Shown piece after piece: positions 1-9,572 of a stretch of DNA of 64,000 nucleotides. The stretch is from Pestalotiopsis fici W106-1 (Eukaryota > Ascomycota > Sordariomycetes > Amphisphaeriales > Sporocadaceae), in assembly GCF_000516985.1 (NCBI RefSeq), contig NW_006917091.1, forward strand, positions 1,750,977 through 1,814,976. Direction: 5' to 3'. The notes beneath the pieces are model-generated. The model was given only the letters and a program-made list of their open reading frames with translations, was not told the origin of the DNA and ran no database searches. Positions within the stretch are counted from its first letter, which is position 1; every line of letters starts with the position of its first letter. Made by a program: the position numbers and the translations under genes.

Positions 1-1095
1 GCGCCTCATCTTCTGCACACGTCGACCCAGAACCAGCAGAGCCAGAGCCAGAATTTGATGGCGACATCTCCTCAGACACATCGGGCGACGTGCCGAACTC
101 GCCCATCAATGCCAAACTTGACGAGGAGGAAGCACAAGAACAGGTGACCATTTGCGCCTGGGATGGCTGCGACGCGGGTGATCAGGGCAACATGGACTAC
201 CTCGTCGAACACATCCACAACGACCACATAGAGAGCCGACAGAAGAAGTACACATGCGAGTGGATCGGTTGCACTAGAAAGAGCATGCCTCATGCTAGTG
301 GATATGCCCTGAAGGCACATATGCGCAGCCACACGCGCGAAAAGCCCTTCTACTGCTACTTGCCTGGTATGTCTGCTTGCTAAGATCTTGAGAATCCAAC
401 TCGAGTCGCAAATCAACATTTGTCTTGGAAACTGGCAAAACTTTTATGCTAACACGACTGCAGAGTGCGACCGCGCCTTTACAAGATCTGATGCTCTGGC
501 CAAACACATGCGCACTGTACATGAGACCGAAGCTTTACGACCCAGTGACCCCGTTCCAAAGTCACTTCAACACGAACGCGCCGATAAGGCCAAGCAGAAT
601 AACAGACTCAAGATTGTGCTGAAGACTCAACAACCACACGGTACTCAAGACGACTCCATGGACGACGCTGCTGACGAGGAAGTTGGCTCGGATTTCTTCA
701 CAACTCTTACAGAGCAACATGGCTTCACGAGTAAGGAGTTGTCGATTGGACAGGCAGATATTGAGTCTCTATGGCGATTGTGTGTCGCGAATCTCAAGTG
801 GGCAACCGAGGAGGGCGCAACGCTTCGCGAGCAATGCAAGGAATGGGAGGAGCTGTATCGGCAAGAGTGGCTTGAGAAGGAGGTTCTCCTGGAACAGGTT
901 GAGACTGCCGAAGTCGATTGGTGGCATCGACGACACGCTGTACTTAGTGGCGCTGCTGATATACAGGTCAGTGGTGCTTCAAAGGTCAAGCTATCGGGGA
1001 GCCACGATCCCGAGGAAACAGACCAAGAGGGCGATGACCTTGAAGAAGGCCCGGAAATCGCCAAAGGCACCGATGTTGAGGTTGAGGAGGACTAG
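1..1095 (+). CDS. C2H2 zinc-finger protein, probable INO80-complex subunit (Iec1-like), 5' truncated
   Basis: The reading frame is open from base 3, so the start lies left of the window. Exon 1 ends at 366 (donor GTATGT), the intron is 367-463 with branch point TGCTAACAC, and exon 2 runs 464-1095 to TAG; splicing restores P-E-C across the junction. Three C2H2 fingers are visible in a row: one starting CAWDGC, a GLI-like one starting TCEWIGC and ending HMRSH, and one of the form CYLPECDRAFTRSDALAKH. A predicted helical, acidic region follows (Trp-rich, with EWEELYRQEWLEKE) and an acidic C-terminus. This finger arrangement with the downstream helix is what fungal proteins annotated as INO80 subunit 1/Iec1 look like, so a chromatin-remodelling role in the nucleus is inferred. 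A different C2H2 regulator cannot be excluded. Confidence 0.72.
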
Positions 1096-1734
1096 GCGGC
1101 GACATCTTTCCTTCAGCATAGCACACGTGCTAGAGCATGGAACGTGAGGAGCGTCACGACCCAAGACGAAAAAGTTGTTTATTTCTCCCGCGGCCATCAA
1201 GTTATGGTACCACGTTGGGACATTTGAAGGCAGGAGACGGTCTCTCTTTGGCCCATGGTAGGGCGTGGTTAACCTCAGCTCCCATTCACGCATTGAGAAT
1301 TAGGTTTTGAGAGTGCCCTCGACGGGGTCTCTGTGTTAAACGGTCATGGAGTCAGGCGTTAAAAGAAATCCTTTCAGCGGTACCCGCTGGGCTACATTGT
1401 TATAATGCATTATGGACTTCAAGCTAGATATCGACTTGATAATTTGATATTAATGAGACACATTCTTAATGCCATGATTTCTTGCTCTAAAAAACGGGTT
1501 GTTTCAACGGATTCAAGATTGACTACATTGGTATGTTCAGAGCATTAGAGAGAACAGATCTCAAGACTATGGGAATGCAGAGGGTCTTTTCCAAAGACGT
1601 GGCTTGTTGGATCATGGCTACCTTTTGGTTTCCAGAAATGGGAATATGTATGCTCCATTATAGTATGCCTCGGGCTTCACGTAAACTATCATCTAGCAAG
1701 TGAATCTGCATCGACTCTTCGTACACAAACAAAT
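1096..1734. other. intergenic, convergent 3' flanks
   Basis: This segment lies between two convergent genes. I see no coding signal, repeat or RNA gene in it. It presumably holds both 3' UTRs. Confidence 0.6.
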
Positions 1735-2364
1735 CTACAGACCCTTCTTCTTCTGCTTGCGCTTGTCGGCCTCGGCATTGGGGAAAGGCCAGCCGCTGGT
1801 CCGCTTGTCGGCGCCAGTACGGCGCGAGATTCTCGCCTTCTCGCCGCCAAACAGCAGACACCAGGTCCCAAACGCGGCGAGGCCAGCGCTGCCCACGAAC
1901 CCCAGTAAGAAACCCGTCTGCCCCGTCTCGTTGTGCTTGGTCCAGCAGTAAAACGCAGCAGATCCGTGATGCAGCGTCGTGATGAGCAGTGTTGCGGCCG
2001 CATAGGGCGAGATGCCTTCGGTTGGTGCTATATAAACGAAAAGATCAAAGAGGTTAGTCTGGGCATTTACACAACCAAGGCCTTGCGTTCTTGGATGAGA
2101 GGGGGGGAAGGAGAGCGGCTTCTTACTCTCGACCATGCTATTCAACGGCAACGCCCCCGACAGTACCACCGTGACGGCACCTAGCGCGAGGAGCGCAAAG
2201 CCCAGGGACCGGGCAAAGTAGTTCTCTACGCCGCTCGCCGGCTCCATGATGCCCTTGTCAATAGTCAGAAGCCCATTGATGGCTTGCGGCCAGACGATGA
2301 GCGGGATCGCCTGGGTTGAGAGCCAGAGCAGGGACGAGAAGCTATAGGCCGATACTGCGTCCAT
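1735..2364 (-). CDS. small four-TM membrane protein with C-terminal KKXX-type signal, unknown function
   Basis: Two exons: 2364-2127 and 2027-1735, intron 2028-2126 (donor GTAAGA, acceptor TATAG). The spliced frame is intact and gives 176 aa. The start is the ATG at 2364; the longer open frame upstream begins without a better ATG. Four hydrophobic stretches are visible: around residues 8-32 (LLWLSTQAIPLIVWPQ), 48-72 (SLGFALLALGAVTVVLSGAL), one around YAAATLLITTLHH, and one around FLLGFVGSAGLAAFGTWCLLFG. The C-terminus is Lys/Arg-rich and ends KKGL, which matches the KKXX pattern for retrieval to the ER, so an ER membrane location is inferred. I do not recognise the family. It is divergent from NAR1 with about 860 bp between starts. 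Confidence 0.72.
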   Translation of the reverse strand: MDAVSAYSFSSLLWLSTQAIPLIVWPQAINGLLTIDKGIMEPASGVENYFARSLGFALLALGAVTVVLSGALPLNSMVESKKPLSFPPSHPRTQGLGCVNAQTNLFDLFVYIAPTEGISPYAAATLLITTLHHGSAAFYCWTKHNETGQTGFLLGFVGSAGLAAFGTWCLLFGGEKARISRRTGADKRTSGWPFPNAEADKRKQKKKGL

Positions 2365-3226
2365 TGTGTTCTTGTCTCGCTGCCTCTGCCTGTATGGCAA
2401 AGCTGGTGGGGTTGATATGTCTTTTTCAAGCGAACAAGTGTGAATAGCTCCAAGGCCTTACGACAGAGAGAGGCCCCTTTCTGTATGTAGCGTGAATAAA
2501 CAACTGTATTTTTGATAAATGTCCAAAAGTCCAATGTAGCTAGCTATTGTGGTAGAGATATATATGCAAGCAATCCCTGAAATATCCGTCGTGGCTGAGT
2601 AAAGCTTCAGTGAGCCCTCCTGCTGCGTTGTGGTATCTACATTAGAGAACGCGGCAGCTCGGCACACATGTGCACTGTCTTTGCAGCCAGCGCTACGTCA
2701 CAGTTGGGTGAACAGAGTGAACAGCAGCACTTGGCATTTGATTGGGCGGGAGAGCCCTTGGAGCCGCACTCTAGTTGCACTCTAGTTCAGCAGCGGTTTT
2801 CGCGCTTCTAGACCCCGCGTCGTCGCCACGCCAGTGAAATGTTAGGCAGGTGGGCGCCCGATCTCGCAAGCCAAAAAATCGCATTGCATTTCAAAGCAGA
2901 GGCGCATTTCCGGTGATTGTGACTGGACGAAATTGGCCATCTTAAAGATCGTTTCCCTTGAACAACTACTCAGGCTCCGAGGCAAGTCGCAAACACTTGG
3001 TTCCTCTCATTAATTACTTCTCAAGTCGACCCGTACCTACAAGACACCACTTTTACCGGTCTCGAACACATCAGTTCAGAAGCTGATTGTATTCGGCAGT
3101 CGATCATCAATCACTCTTGAAGAACCGAGACCCCGACTACTTACTTGCTGGTGCAGCGTTTCGTCAAGTGCTTGCCATCGGCGCACTCTCGTAATCAGCT
3201 TTTAATCGCAAGCACCAGCCGCAGCC
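2365..3226. promoter_or_regulatory. divergent intergenic region upstream of NAR1 and the four-TM gene
   Basis: About 860 bp separate two divergently read genes, so both promoters must lie here. The 200 bp before NAR1 are pyrimidine-rich, as is common in filamentous fungal 5' regions. No specific operator can be named. Confidence 0.4.
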
Positions 3227-4954
3227 ATGTCTGCAATCCTTTCAGCCGATGATCTCAACGACTTCATCTCCCCCGGTGTCGCTTGCATCAAGCCCGTCGA
3301 GACCCTTCCCGCTCCGGCCCCACCTACCGACGAGCCGCTTGAGCATGAGGTGATCCTTGATGGTCACCCTTCCGCTGCCACTGCCAGCACAAACGAACCG
3401 GCGCAAATATCCCTTACCGACTGTCTAGCATGCTCCGGTTGTGTGACATCGGCAGAAGCAGTCCTCGTCAGCCTGCAAAGCCACAGCGAAGTTTTAAGCG
3501 TTCTAGATTCTGCACCAGGACTACAATTGCGCCAAGATGCGAATGGAAGCTGGGCTGTGGATGGGCTCGAGAATCCCGAGGCAAAATTGTTCGTAGCCAG
3601 CGTTAGCCCACAGTCGCGCGCAAGTCTGGCAGCGGCAGTCGGTGGTCGCTTGGGAGAGCAGGCTGCGGGCAATATGATTGCGCAACTCCTAGGTGGAAGC
3701 GCAGGTCTTAGAGCAGGCGGAAAGTACAACAATGCTTTCACCTGGGTAGTCGACACCAATACCGCACGAGAAGCATGCCTGGTCCTGGGTGCAGAGGAAA
3801 TATTAAGTGATGTTGTTGGCGATGGAAGAGCCACCAAGCCTATCATCACAGCAAGCTGCCCAGGGTGGGTATGTTACGCGGAGAAGACGCATCCACACGT
3901 GCTGCCGCACTTGTCAAGAGTCAAATCTCCACAGGCGCTCATGGGCACTCTTTTGAAGACAAGTCTAAGCCGTGTACTTGGAATCCCGCCGGATCGGATA
4001 TGGCATCTCGCGGTCATGCCTTGTTTTGACAAGAAGTTGGAAGCAAGTCGAGAGGAGCTGACCGATGCCGTCTGGGCTGGCGATGGCAAACCGGGAAGAG
4101 GTGTACGAGATGTGGACTGCGTCATCACCAGCAAGGAGATCCTGATGCTTACTGAGTCGAGAGGCATGGACTTTTTCCAACTCTCCCATGAATCGGTGTC
4201 TTCATCCCAAACAGCACCCTTTCCAGACCAAACACTCCATGAGTTCTTATTCCGAGAAAAGCGAAAGACGCAGAAGCAGAATGATACTGCCGCCGGGACA
4301 TCAGGAGGCAATCTCCACTACACCCTTCAGTATGTCTCAGCTCAACACCCAGGCTCCAGGATAGAGACAATCCGGGGCAGAAACGTAGACGTTGTGGAAT
4401 ACAATGTCATCTCGGCCAATGGACAATCGCTGTTCAAGGCTGCCAAATATTACGGTTTCCGCAACATCCAAAACCTGGTTAGGAAACTGAAACCAGCTCG
4501 GCCGTCCCGCGTGCCGGGAGGTAGACCTATTGGTGGTTCTCGCAAGATGGAATATCAATACGTCGAGGTCATGGCATGCCCCGGTGGCTGCACAAATGGC
4601 GGTGGGCAGATCAAGGTCGATGATCCTATTGTGACAGAGAGGAGGGGGATAGAAGCCAAACCCGGTCCCCAGGAACAAAAGAATTGGTTGGCAGAGGTTG
4701 ATGAGGCATACTTTTCGGCCGACGAGCCCGATGTCGAACCTATTGATAATGATTCGACATCTCACTTGGTCGGTGGCATTTCTCCGTCGTACATTCGAGA
4801 TACCCTAGCGCATTTGTCCAGCATTACTGGTGTAGACATAGATAGATTGGCCATGACGACATATCGGGAAGTTATCAGTGATGTCGGCAAGGACAAAACG
4901 ACTGACACGGAAAGGGTTGTACAATTGGCTGGGAAAATCGGAGGTGGGTGGTAA
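3227..4954 (+). CDS. nar1: cytosolic Fe-S cluster assembly factor NAR1
   Basis: Single-exon gene of 575 aa starting MSAILSADDL in the context GCAGCCATG. Nar1 is an [FeFe]-hydrogenase-like protein without hydrogenase activity. In the cytosol it links early CIA scaffold factors to the targeting complex that delivers Fe-S clusters to cytosolic and nuclear apoproteins. The sequence shows the expected N-terminal cysteine set (C20, C66, C69, C72, in the motif CLACSGC), the TASCPGW block in mid-protein and the late ACPGGCTNGGGQ block that ligates the hydrogenase-like cluster. Length fits the family. The protein ends in a tryptophan, as CIA factors and clients often do. It is convergent with the SUZ-domain gene: only 64 bp separate the stop codons, so the 3' UTRs probably overlap. 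Confidence 0.95.
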   Translation: MSAILSADDLNDFISPGVACIKPVETLPAPAPPTDEPLEHEVILDGHPSAATASTNEPAQISLTDCLACSGCVTSAEAVLVSLQSHSEVLSVLDSAPGLQLRQDANGSWAVDGLENPEAKLFVASVSPQSRASLAAAVGGRLGEQAAGNMIAQLLGGSAGLRAGGKYNNAFTWVVDTNTAREACLVLGAEEILSDVVGDGRATKPIITASCPGWVCYAEKTHPHVLPHLSRVKSPQALMGTLLKTSLSRVLGIPPDRIWHLAVMPCFDKKLEASREELTDAVWAGDGKPGRGVRDVDCVITSKEILMLTESRGMDFFQLSHESVSSSQTAPFPDQTLHEFLFREKRKTQKQNDTAAGTSGGNLHYTLQYVSAQHPGSRIETIRGRNVDVVEYNVISANGQSLFKAAKYYGFRNIQNLVRKLKPARPSRVPGGRPIGGSRKMEYQYVEVMACPGGCTNGGGQIKVDDPIVTERRGIEAKPGPQEQKNWLAEVDEAYFSADEPDVEPIDNDSTSHLVGGISPSYIRDTLAHLSSITGVDIDRLAMTTYREVISDVGKDKTTDTERVVQLAGKIGGGW

Positions 4955-5018
4955 GGAAGATACCATTCACAGTCTTAGTGTACTCCGACACGAGATAATG
5001 AGATATGATCGATGAAAA

Positions 5019-5949
5019 TCAGTCCTCCTTTGCTCCTCGTCTGGCGAAACCGAAACCGCCCCGGCCACTGCCATCGGGGCCGCGAGGTGCTCGAATAGTA
5101 TGCTCGTATTTTCGCGGTGTAGATTGACCTGACGTCCCGGATCCAGTGCGCTGTTCCATGGGAACAACTGGTCTTGGTGAGTAGTTGGGGTCGTAAAGCT
5201 CTCTCTCACGCCCTTCATCGCGTCGTTGTGTGCCTTCATGCAGATTTTCATCCCTGGATCTTCCAGAATCTGTGCGATGGTGGTTGTTACGATCACCACG
5301 TCCCCTAGGGCCGCCCCTGCCACGACCTCTGCCTCTTTGATTGCGTGGAGGAGTTGTGGTTCCGGGGGTTGTCGCTCCTGAGCTACGTCCGCTACCAGCT
5401 CGAGAATTGCCGCTGCCGCCGTTGCTGCTCTCTCCAAAGATCTTGGCCCTCGTTTCGGCGTAGAGCCGCTGTTTCTCCTCGTGCTCACGCTTCTGGCGTG
5501 CCCGGATTTGCTCCGGCGTCTCCTGGGGTTTCTTGTCCTCTTCGTCGCTATCGTCTGCGAGGGACAATTTGGCCATACCACCCGTGACTGGGTCTCGCTT
5601 TGCCAGTACGGGTTTACGCGCGAGGACTATTGGGGGCGCTTTGAATGTTTGTGCGAACGGGGGTTCGGGCTGCTGCGACATGTACTGCAGGGGTGCCCCA
5701 TTGTTTGGCTCCTCTCTGTCGGGTTGTTAGAAAATTGTAAAGAAAATTAAACCATTGATCTAGATAATTAATAACGTACGCCGCTTCCCAGAGTCTTCTG
5801 TTGGACTCGGCATGCTGCGCAGCGCGCTCTCTCTTGCTGAGGGACGCCGGCGCCGGTTCTGGAGCTGATGGTTCGGCGGTAGCCTTGTCTGCTTGCGTCT
5901 CCCAATCGTCGTCCTCCCAAGCATCTGGAACTTGAGCCTTCTTGGCCAT
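5019..5949 (-). CDS. SUZ-domain RNA-associated protein
   Basis: Two exons: 5949-5780 and 5715-5019, intron 5716-5779 (64 nt; donor GTACGT, acceptor CGACAG). The start ATG at 5949 gives MAKKAQVPDAWEDDDWE. After an acidic N-terminus and an ERAAQHAESNRRLWE helix comes a basic helical segment (IRARQKREHEEKQRLYAE followed by TRAKIFG) that is characteristic of the SUZ domain. A Gly/Arg/Ser-rich low-complexity region with RGRGRGRGG follows. The C-terminus (IRAPRGPDGSGRGGFGFARR) matches the SUZ-C motif. Proteins with these motifs bind RNA or ribonucleoprotein complexes, so a cytoplasmic mRNA-related role is likely; the exact target is unknown. Product about 288 aa. It shares a roughly 620-bp divergent promoter region with the 104-aa gene at 6572. 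Confidence 0.85.
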
Positions 5950-6571
5950 GTTGAGGCAGAATACGCGTAATATTTGCAAGTGAGATACTTTAGAGTCTGC
6001 AACTTCGAAAGCACAACCTCAAGGAAGTCACCGAAAAGTTAGCAAGTGGCATGGGCGCGAGCGAGCGGGCAATGAAGTCACAACGGGAAATAACCTTGTG
6101 GTATGGGCCCCCCGTCTCTTGCTTGGGCTTCTTTTGCGGCTGCGCTTAATCGGCCAGGGGTCCATCCCCCTTCTCGGAGCTGTCCAATGACAGGCTGTCA
6201 GCTACTGTGGGGTTGGCGGGGTTGTCGACGTCCTCTCATGATCCGGCTTCGGGTAACTCATGTGGTTATGAACATTTTAATTTCAGAAAATACAAATCAA
6301 AGTTGAGATCGTTACCATTATCACTCCCAGAATCATCATCGCGTCACGATAAAATTCCATCAATTTTAGGAAATTCGGAATATTGATCCGCATTTTCTGG
6401 TTGTTTTTCCAGCACTGGGAATTGATCATTGGCAGCAATAAACACCAGTTTTTTGCAGATCCATATCGTGTAAGTCGCGCTTGTAAGATAGAAATATCTG
6501 CTTCATCACTAATCAGGACTCAGAGTTGCTTGCTGTAAATACATTGTTGGGGTTTCCTGAATCGAGGTATC
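5950..6571. promoter_or_regulatory. divergent promoter region between the SUZ gene and the 104-aa gene
   Basis: This 620-bp segment separates two divergent starts. I see no supported ORF. It becomes AT-richer towards the plus-strand gene. No defined binding site can be named. Confidence 0.4.
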
Positions 6572-6951
6572 ATGGCTAGTTCGGCAGGAAATCGGGCACC
6601 AGGCCTTCACACCCCGACGCAGTCCTTCAGTGGTTCCCCGGCAGACACCATGACTCCGGGCCTCCATTCTTATAATCCTATCGCAATCAATGACAAAAAG
6701 AAGCTCAAGGAGGAGGCCGATATTGCCAAGCAACGTCTCTCTGATCTCAAGTTTAATATTCGTAAGTGTCGGCCCATGTGATGCAGGATCATGGTCAGAT
6801 TGAACTAATGAAAACGTTTGTTTCAGGGGATTACCCAGACCCTTTGCTTCCACGAGAAGTTCCCAGAGAGCGTTACATGCCTCAAGGTCTCACAGAAGGG
6901 GATGAGAAGCATCTCTTGGAAGTCATTGCCAAGTACAAGGCCGGACAGTAG
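6572..6951 (+). CDS. small conserved-looking protein of 104 aa, unknown function
   Basis: Two exons: 6572-6761 and 6827-6951, intron 6762-6826 (65 nt; donor GTAAGT, acceptor TTTCAG). The split codon gives Arg and the frame closes at TAG. The N-terminal part is Ser/Thr/Pro-rich (SFSGSPADTMTPGLHSYNP). It is followed by a charged helix (NDKKKLKEEADIAKQRLSDL) and a C-terminal segment with DYPDPLLPREVPRERYMP. There is no signal peptide and no membrane segment. Clean splice signals and the amphipathic helix argue for a real gene, but I do not recognise the family and assign no function. Confidence 0.68.
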
Positions 6952-7760
6952 AGAGAAGCAGGCAAACATCATTGATGGCGTTTGGGGTCAGTTTATGAGT
7001 CAAAATTAGTTGGTCATGTATAAAAGTAGAGCCTAATCTTGTGTCCATTGGTAGCAGAAAAGTACAGCTCTACTATTTTTACCACTCTCAAGAAGTATGG
7101 GAAGAGATATTTGATTTTAGAGACTACCATGCATGTAGTCTTGAAAATGCAAGATGAAGCTATTCTCACGTTGAGAACGAAGCCATACAGAGACGTCTGA
7201 CAACGTAGGGCAATTGCCAGTCCGCAGCCCTCTATCAATGGAAACCAGCCACTGAATACTAAATGTAATGAGGAACAAAAAAGATTCTGCCGTTTGCATT
7301 TCGTGTAGCTACTTGCAAGCTTCACTATTGGTGCAGCAGAATTTCGAGGAACAATCCAACCTCCCAGCCGCTGAAAATCTTTTCTTTCCAAAAGCCACAG
7401 CAAGAACAATCTGTGCCCTGCTTCATTTGAACAATCCACCTGGCCGGCTTTTTAATTTTCTTCCAAAAGACGGTACAAAGTCCAACTTTCCACCACGTCA
7501 TTTCTTTTCTCAAACCACCTTCCAACGTCAATCATCAATCAGTACTTCAACAATTTTGAAGGACAAATTTCGAAGTCAATTCACAACTCCCACATCAATC
7601 AAATACTTCTCTACTTTGCCCCTCAGCATCCGAGCCCTCCAGAACTCACAAACTTTTGCTGGCTCAAAAGCTTTGAGTTCATCATTCATCTCAATACTTG
7701 ATCACCCAGTCAACCGACTTCAACCTTCTGACTCATTCTCCTCTACCCCCATCGGTCAAC
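6952..7760. other. intergenic / 5' leader region of the 603-aa gene
   Basis: An open frame with an internal ATG at 7268 overlaps this segment, but its composition is that of a CT/CA-rich leader rather than a protein. The last 300 bp are strongly pyrimidine-rich on the plus strand, typical of a fungal transcribed leader. No separate gene is supported. Confidence 0.45.
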
Positions 7761-9572
7761 ATGACTGGAGTTTACAGCCCGCCCAGTCCCCCGCAGCGGC
7801 CCAACTTCCAGTGGGTTCTGGCAACTCCCCCCGATCCTCATCGCAAACTTCTCACACTCACGTATACACCCAACCGCCTCAAGCCATCACAAAAGCGTGC
7901 AATGGAAGACACTCTCCAAACGCGCCGTGACGATGCCAGAAAGAACAAGATGATCAGAATTCCTGAAATTCCCATGGAAGCTGCCGTGGTTGCCCTCCAC
8001 CCATGCTACCGAGGCACCAAGCTCGATGGCGGCTACTACGAGTGGCTTAACCGCAAAGTCTACAACTTTGAAATGCCTGATATCGTCCGTCGGGTTAACA
8101 AGTTCCGTGGCTTCCCTCAAAGAGACGACCCGAAGTACAACATCATCGATCCTGAGAAGTACCAAGAGCACTACCGCTCAGAGAAAGGTCAAGCTGAGCT
8201 AGAACCGTACATGCCGTACCTTCGCAAGTACTGGGCCACCAACGGCGATGTCTTTGATGAGCATCTCGACACCTTGGACAGCTACCACGAGGATACCGAC
8301 GAGGACGAAGGCCGCCATATCGATGTTCTCGAAGGTTACGAGGATTCCCGCATCATGGGTGATGTTGCCGAGGCTGTGTGCGGACTCTCTACTCCTCCTT
8401 CTCTTCATGGACCAAGTCGCTGGGAGCAAGAGCGCAAAGACTTCACTCGCGACGTTGCAAGGAGGGCATCCCAAGGGAAGCGAATTGTGGAAGCCACTGC
8501 CACTGCCGCTATTCGAGATTCTGCTGAGGAGCATGGCTCACTCGCTTGGGAGTCAGCTAATGGTCTTTTGTCATCTCCCCTGACTCTGAACGGTTCTAGC
8601 CCGAACTTGTCCGGATTCTTCGAGTCTATCGAACAGGACCGCAGCAACGCCCAAAGTCCTGGCCTGATTTGGTGGAACCCTTTTGGCTCCAAGGTTTCAT
8701 CTCCGGTAGCTGCTTTGCAGAACAGTTCTCCCATACCTCCAATCGCCCCGAGCCCCGTCTTTTCGCCAGTTCCAGAGCTCGAGAGAGCCTACCAAGGAGC
8801 CAGCCCGCGCAGTCCTCCCCATTCTGTTAACTTATCCATGAATCGACCCGCCAGCGCCATGGCATATCATAGCCCAGCCGGCGAGATCTTCACCAGCAGG
8901 GCTTCATGCTATCCCGAGGACGCTAGATGGGAGAATTTCCGAGCACGTTCAAACGTTCAGAATTTGGCAATTGCCAACGCATTTGAACCGGTTCCATGGA
9001 TGGCAGGGCATTCTCCGGTATTCGACACTGAGCAAAAGGACAACGCAAATGAGTTTGGAAGTTTGGGATTCCCAATGGGTATTCGACGATGGCATCATTA
9101 TAGGGCCCCGAGTCACTATGGACCCCCAGAGCACTATGAGCCCCCGGCTGACGATTACACGTGGTGCACATGTCCGGAGCACTCCAGCGGCCTTCAGGAC
9201 ACCGTCCTGACTTCATCCTCGCACCCTGAGAACTTTAAGAGCGTTCGTGACAGGGTCCCCACTCCACTTCCCTTCGTTACTGCACGTGCCGAGAAGCGTC
9301 AGCGCGAGGACGATGCCGACGATGAGGCATCCGACAAGGAAGACACCGTTGTCGTCAGAACTGAGGGACGGCCCGCTGCGAAGCGAAGACGAACCGATGC
9401 GGTGGTTCAGCCCAAGTGGCGCAAGAGCCAAAAGGTCCGCAAGGCCCGCAAGAGTGGCAAGAGCAAGAAAGGCAAGAGAGGCAAGAAGAGGCAGCATGGT
9501 TCCGACGATGACGAGTACGAGTTCACCGGCCTCGAGGTTGCAGATGAGGACAAGGCGTACGAGAGAGTCTAG
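7761..9572 (+). CDS. 603-aa hypothetical protein with basic, probably nuclear C-terminus
   Basis: Single exon. I chose the ATG at 7761 (context GTCAACATGAC); the open frame upstream to 7698 starts only with TTG. The N-terminal third is the best-structured part, with LHPCYRGTKLDGGYYEWLNR, a DIVRRVNKFRGFPQRDDPKY stretch and YMPYLRKYW. The middle is Ser/Pro-rich and low complexity. The C-terminal 90 residues hold an acidic patch (DDADDEASDKED) and long Lys/Arg runs (KRRRTDAVV, RKSGKSKKGKRGKKR) that look like nuclear or nucleolar localisation signals. No catalytic motif or membrane segment is visible. I do not recognise the family. Confidence 0.8.
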   Translation: MTGVYSPPSPPQRPNFQWVLATPPDPHRKLLTLTYTPNRLKPSQKRAMEDTLQTRRDDARKNKMIRIPEIPMEAAVVALHPCYRGTKLDGGYYEWLNRKVYNFEMPDIVRRVNKFRGFPQRDDPKYNIIDPEKYQEHYRSEKGQAELEPYMPYLRKYWATNGDVFDEHLDTLDSYHEDTDEDEGRHIDVLEGYEDSRIMGDVAEAVCGLSTPPSLHGPSRWEQERKDFTRDVARRASQGKRIVEATATAAIRDSAEEHGSLAWESANGLLSSPLTLNGSSPNLSGFFESIEQDRSNAQSPGLIWWNPFGSKVSSPVAALQNSSPIPPIAPSPVFSPVPELERAYQGASPRSPPHSVNLSMNRPASAMAYHSPAGEIFTSRASCYPEDARWENFRARSNVQNLAIANAFEPVPWMAGHSPVFDTEQKDNANEFGSLGFPMGIRRWHHYRAPSHYGPPEHYEPPADDYTWCTCPEHSSGLQDTVLTSSSHPENFKSVRDRVPTPLPFVTARAEKRQREDDADDEASDKEDTVVVRTEGRPAAKRRRTDAVVQPKWRKSQKVRKARKSGKSKKGKRGKKRQHGSDDDEYEFTGLEVADEDKAYERV

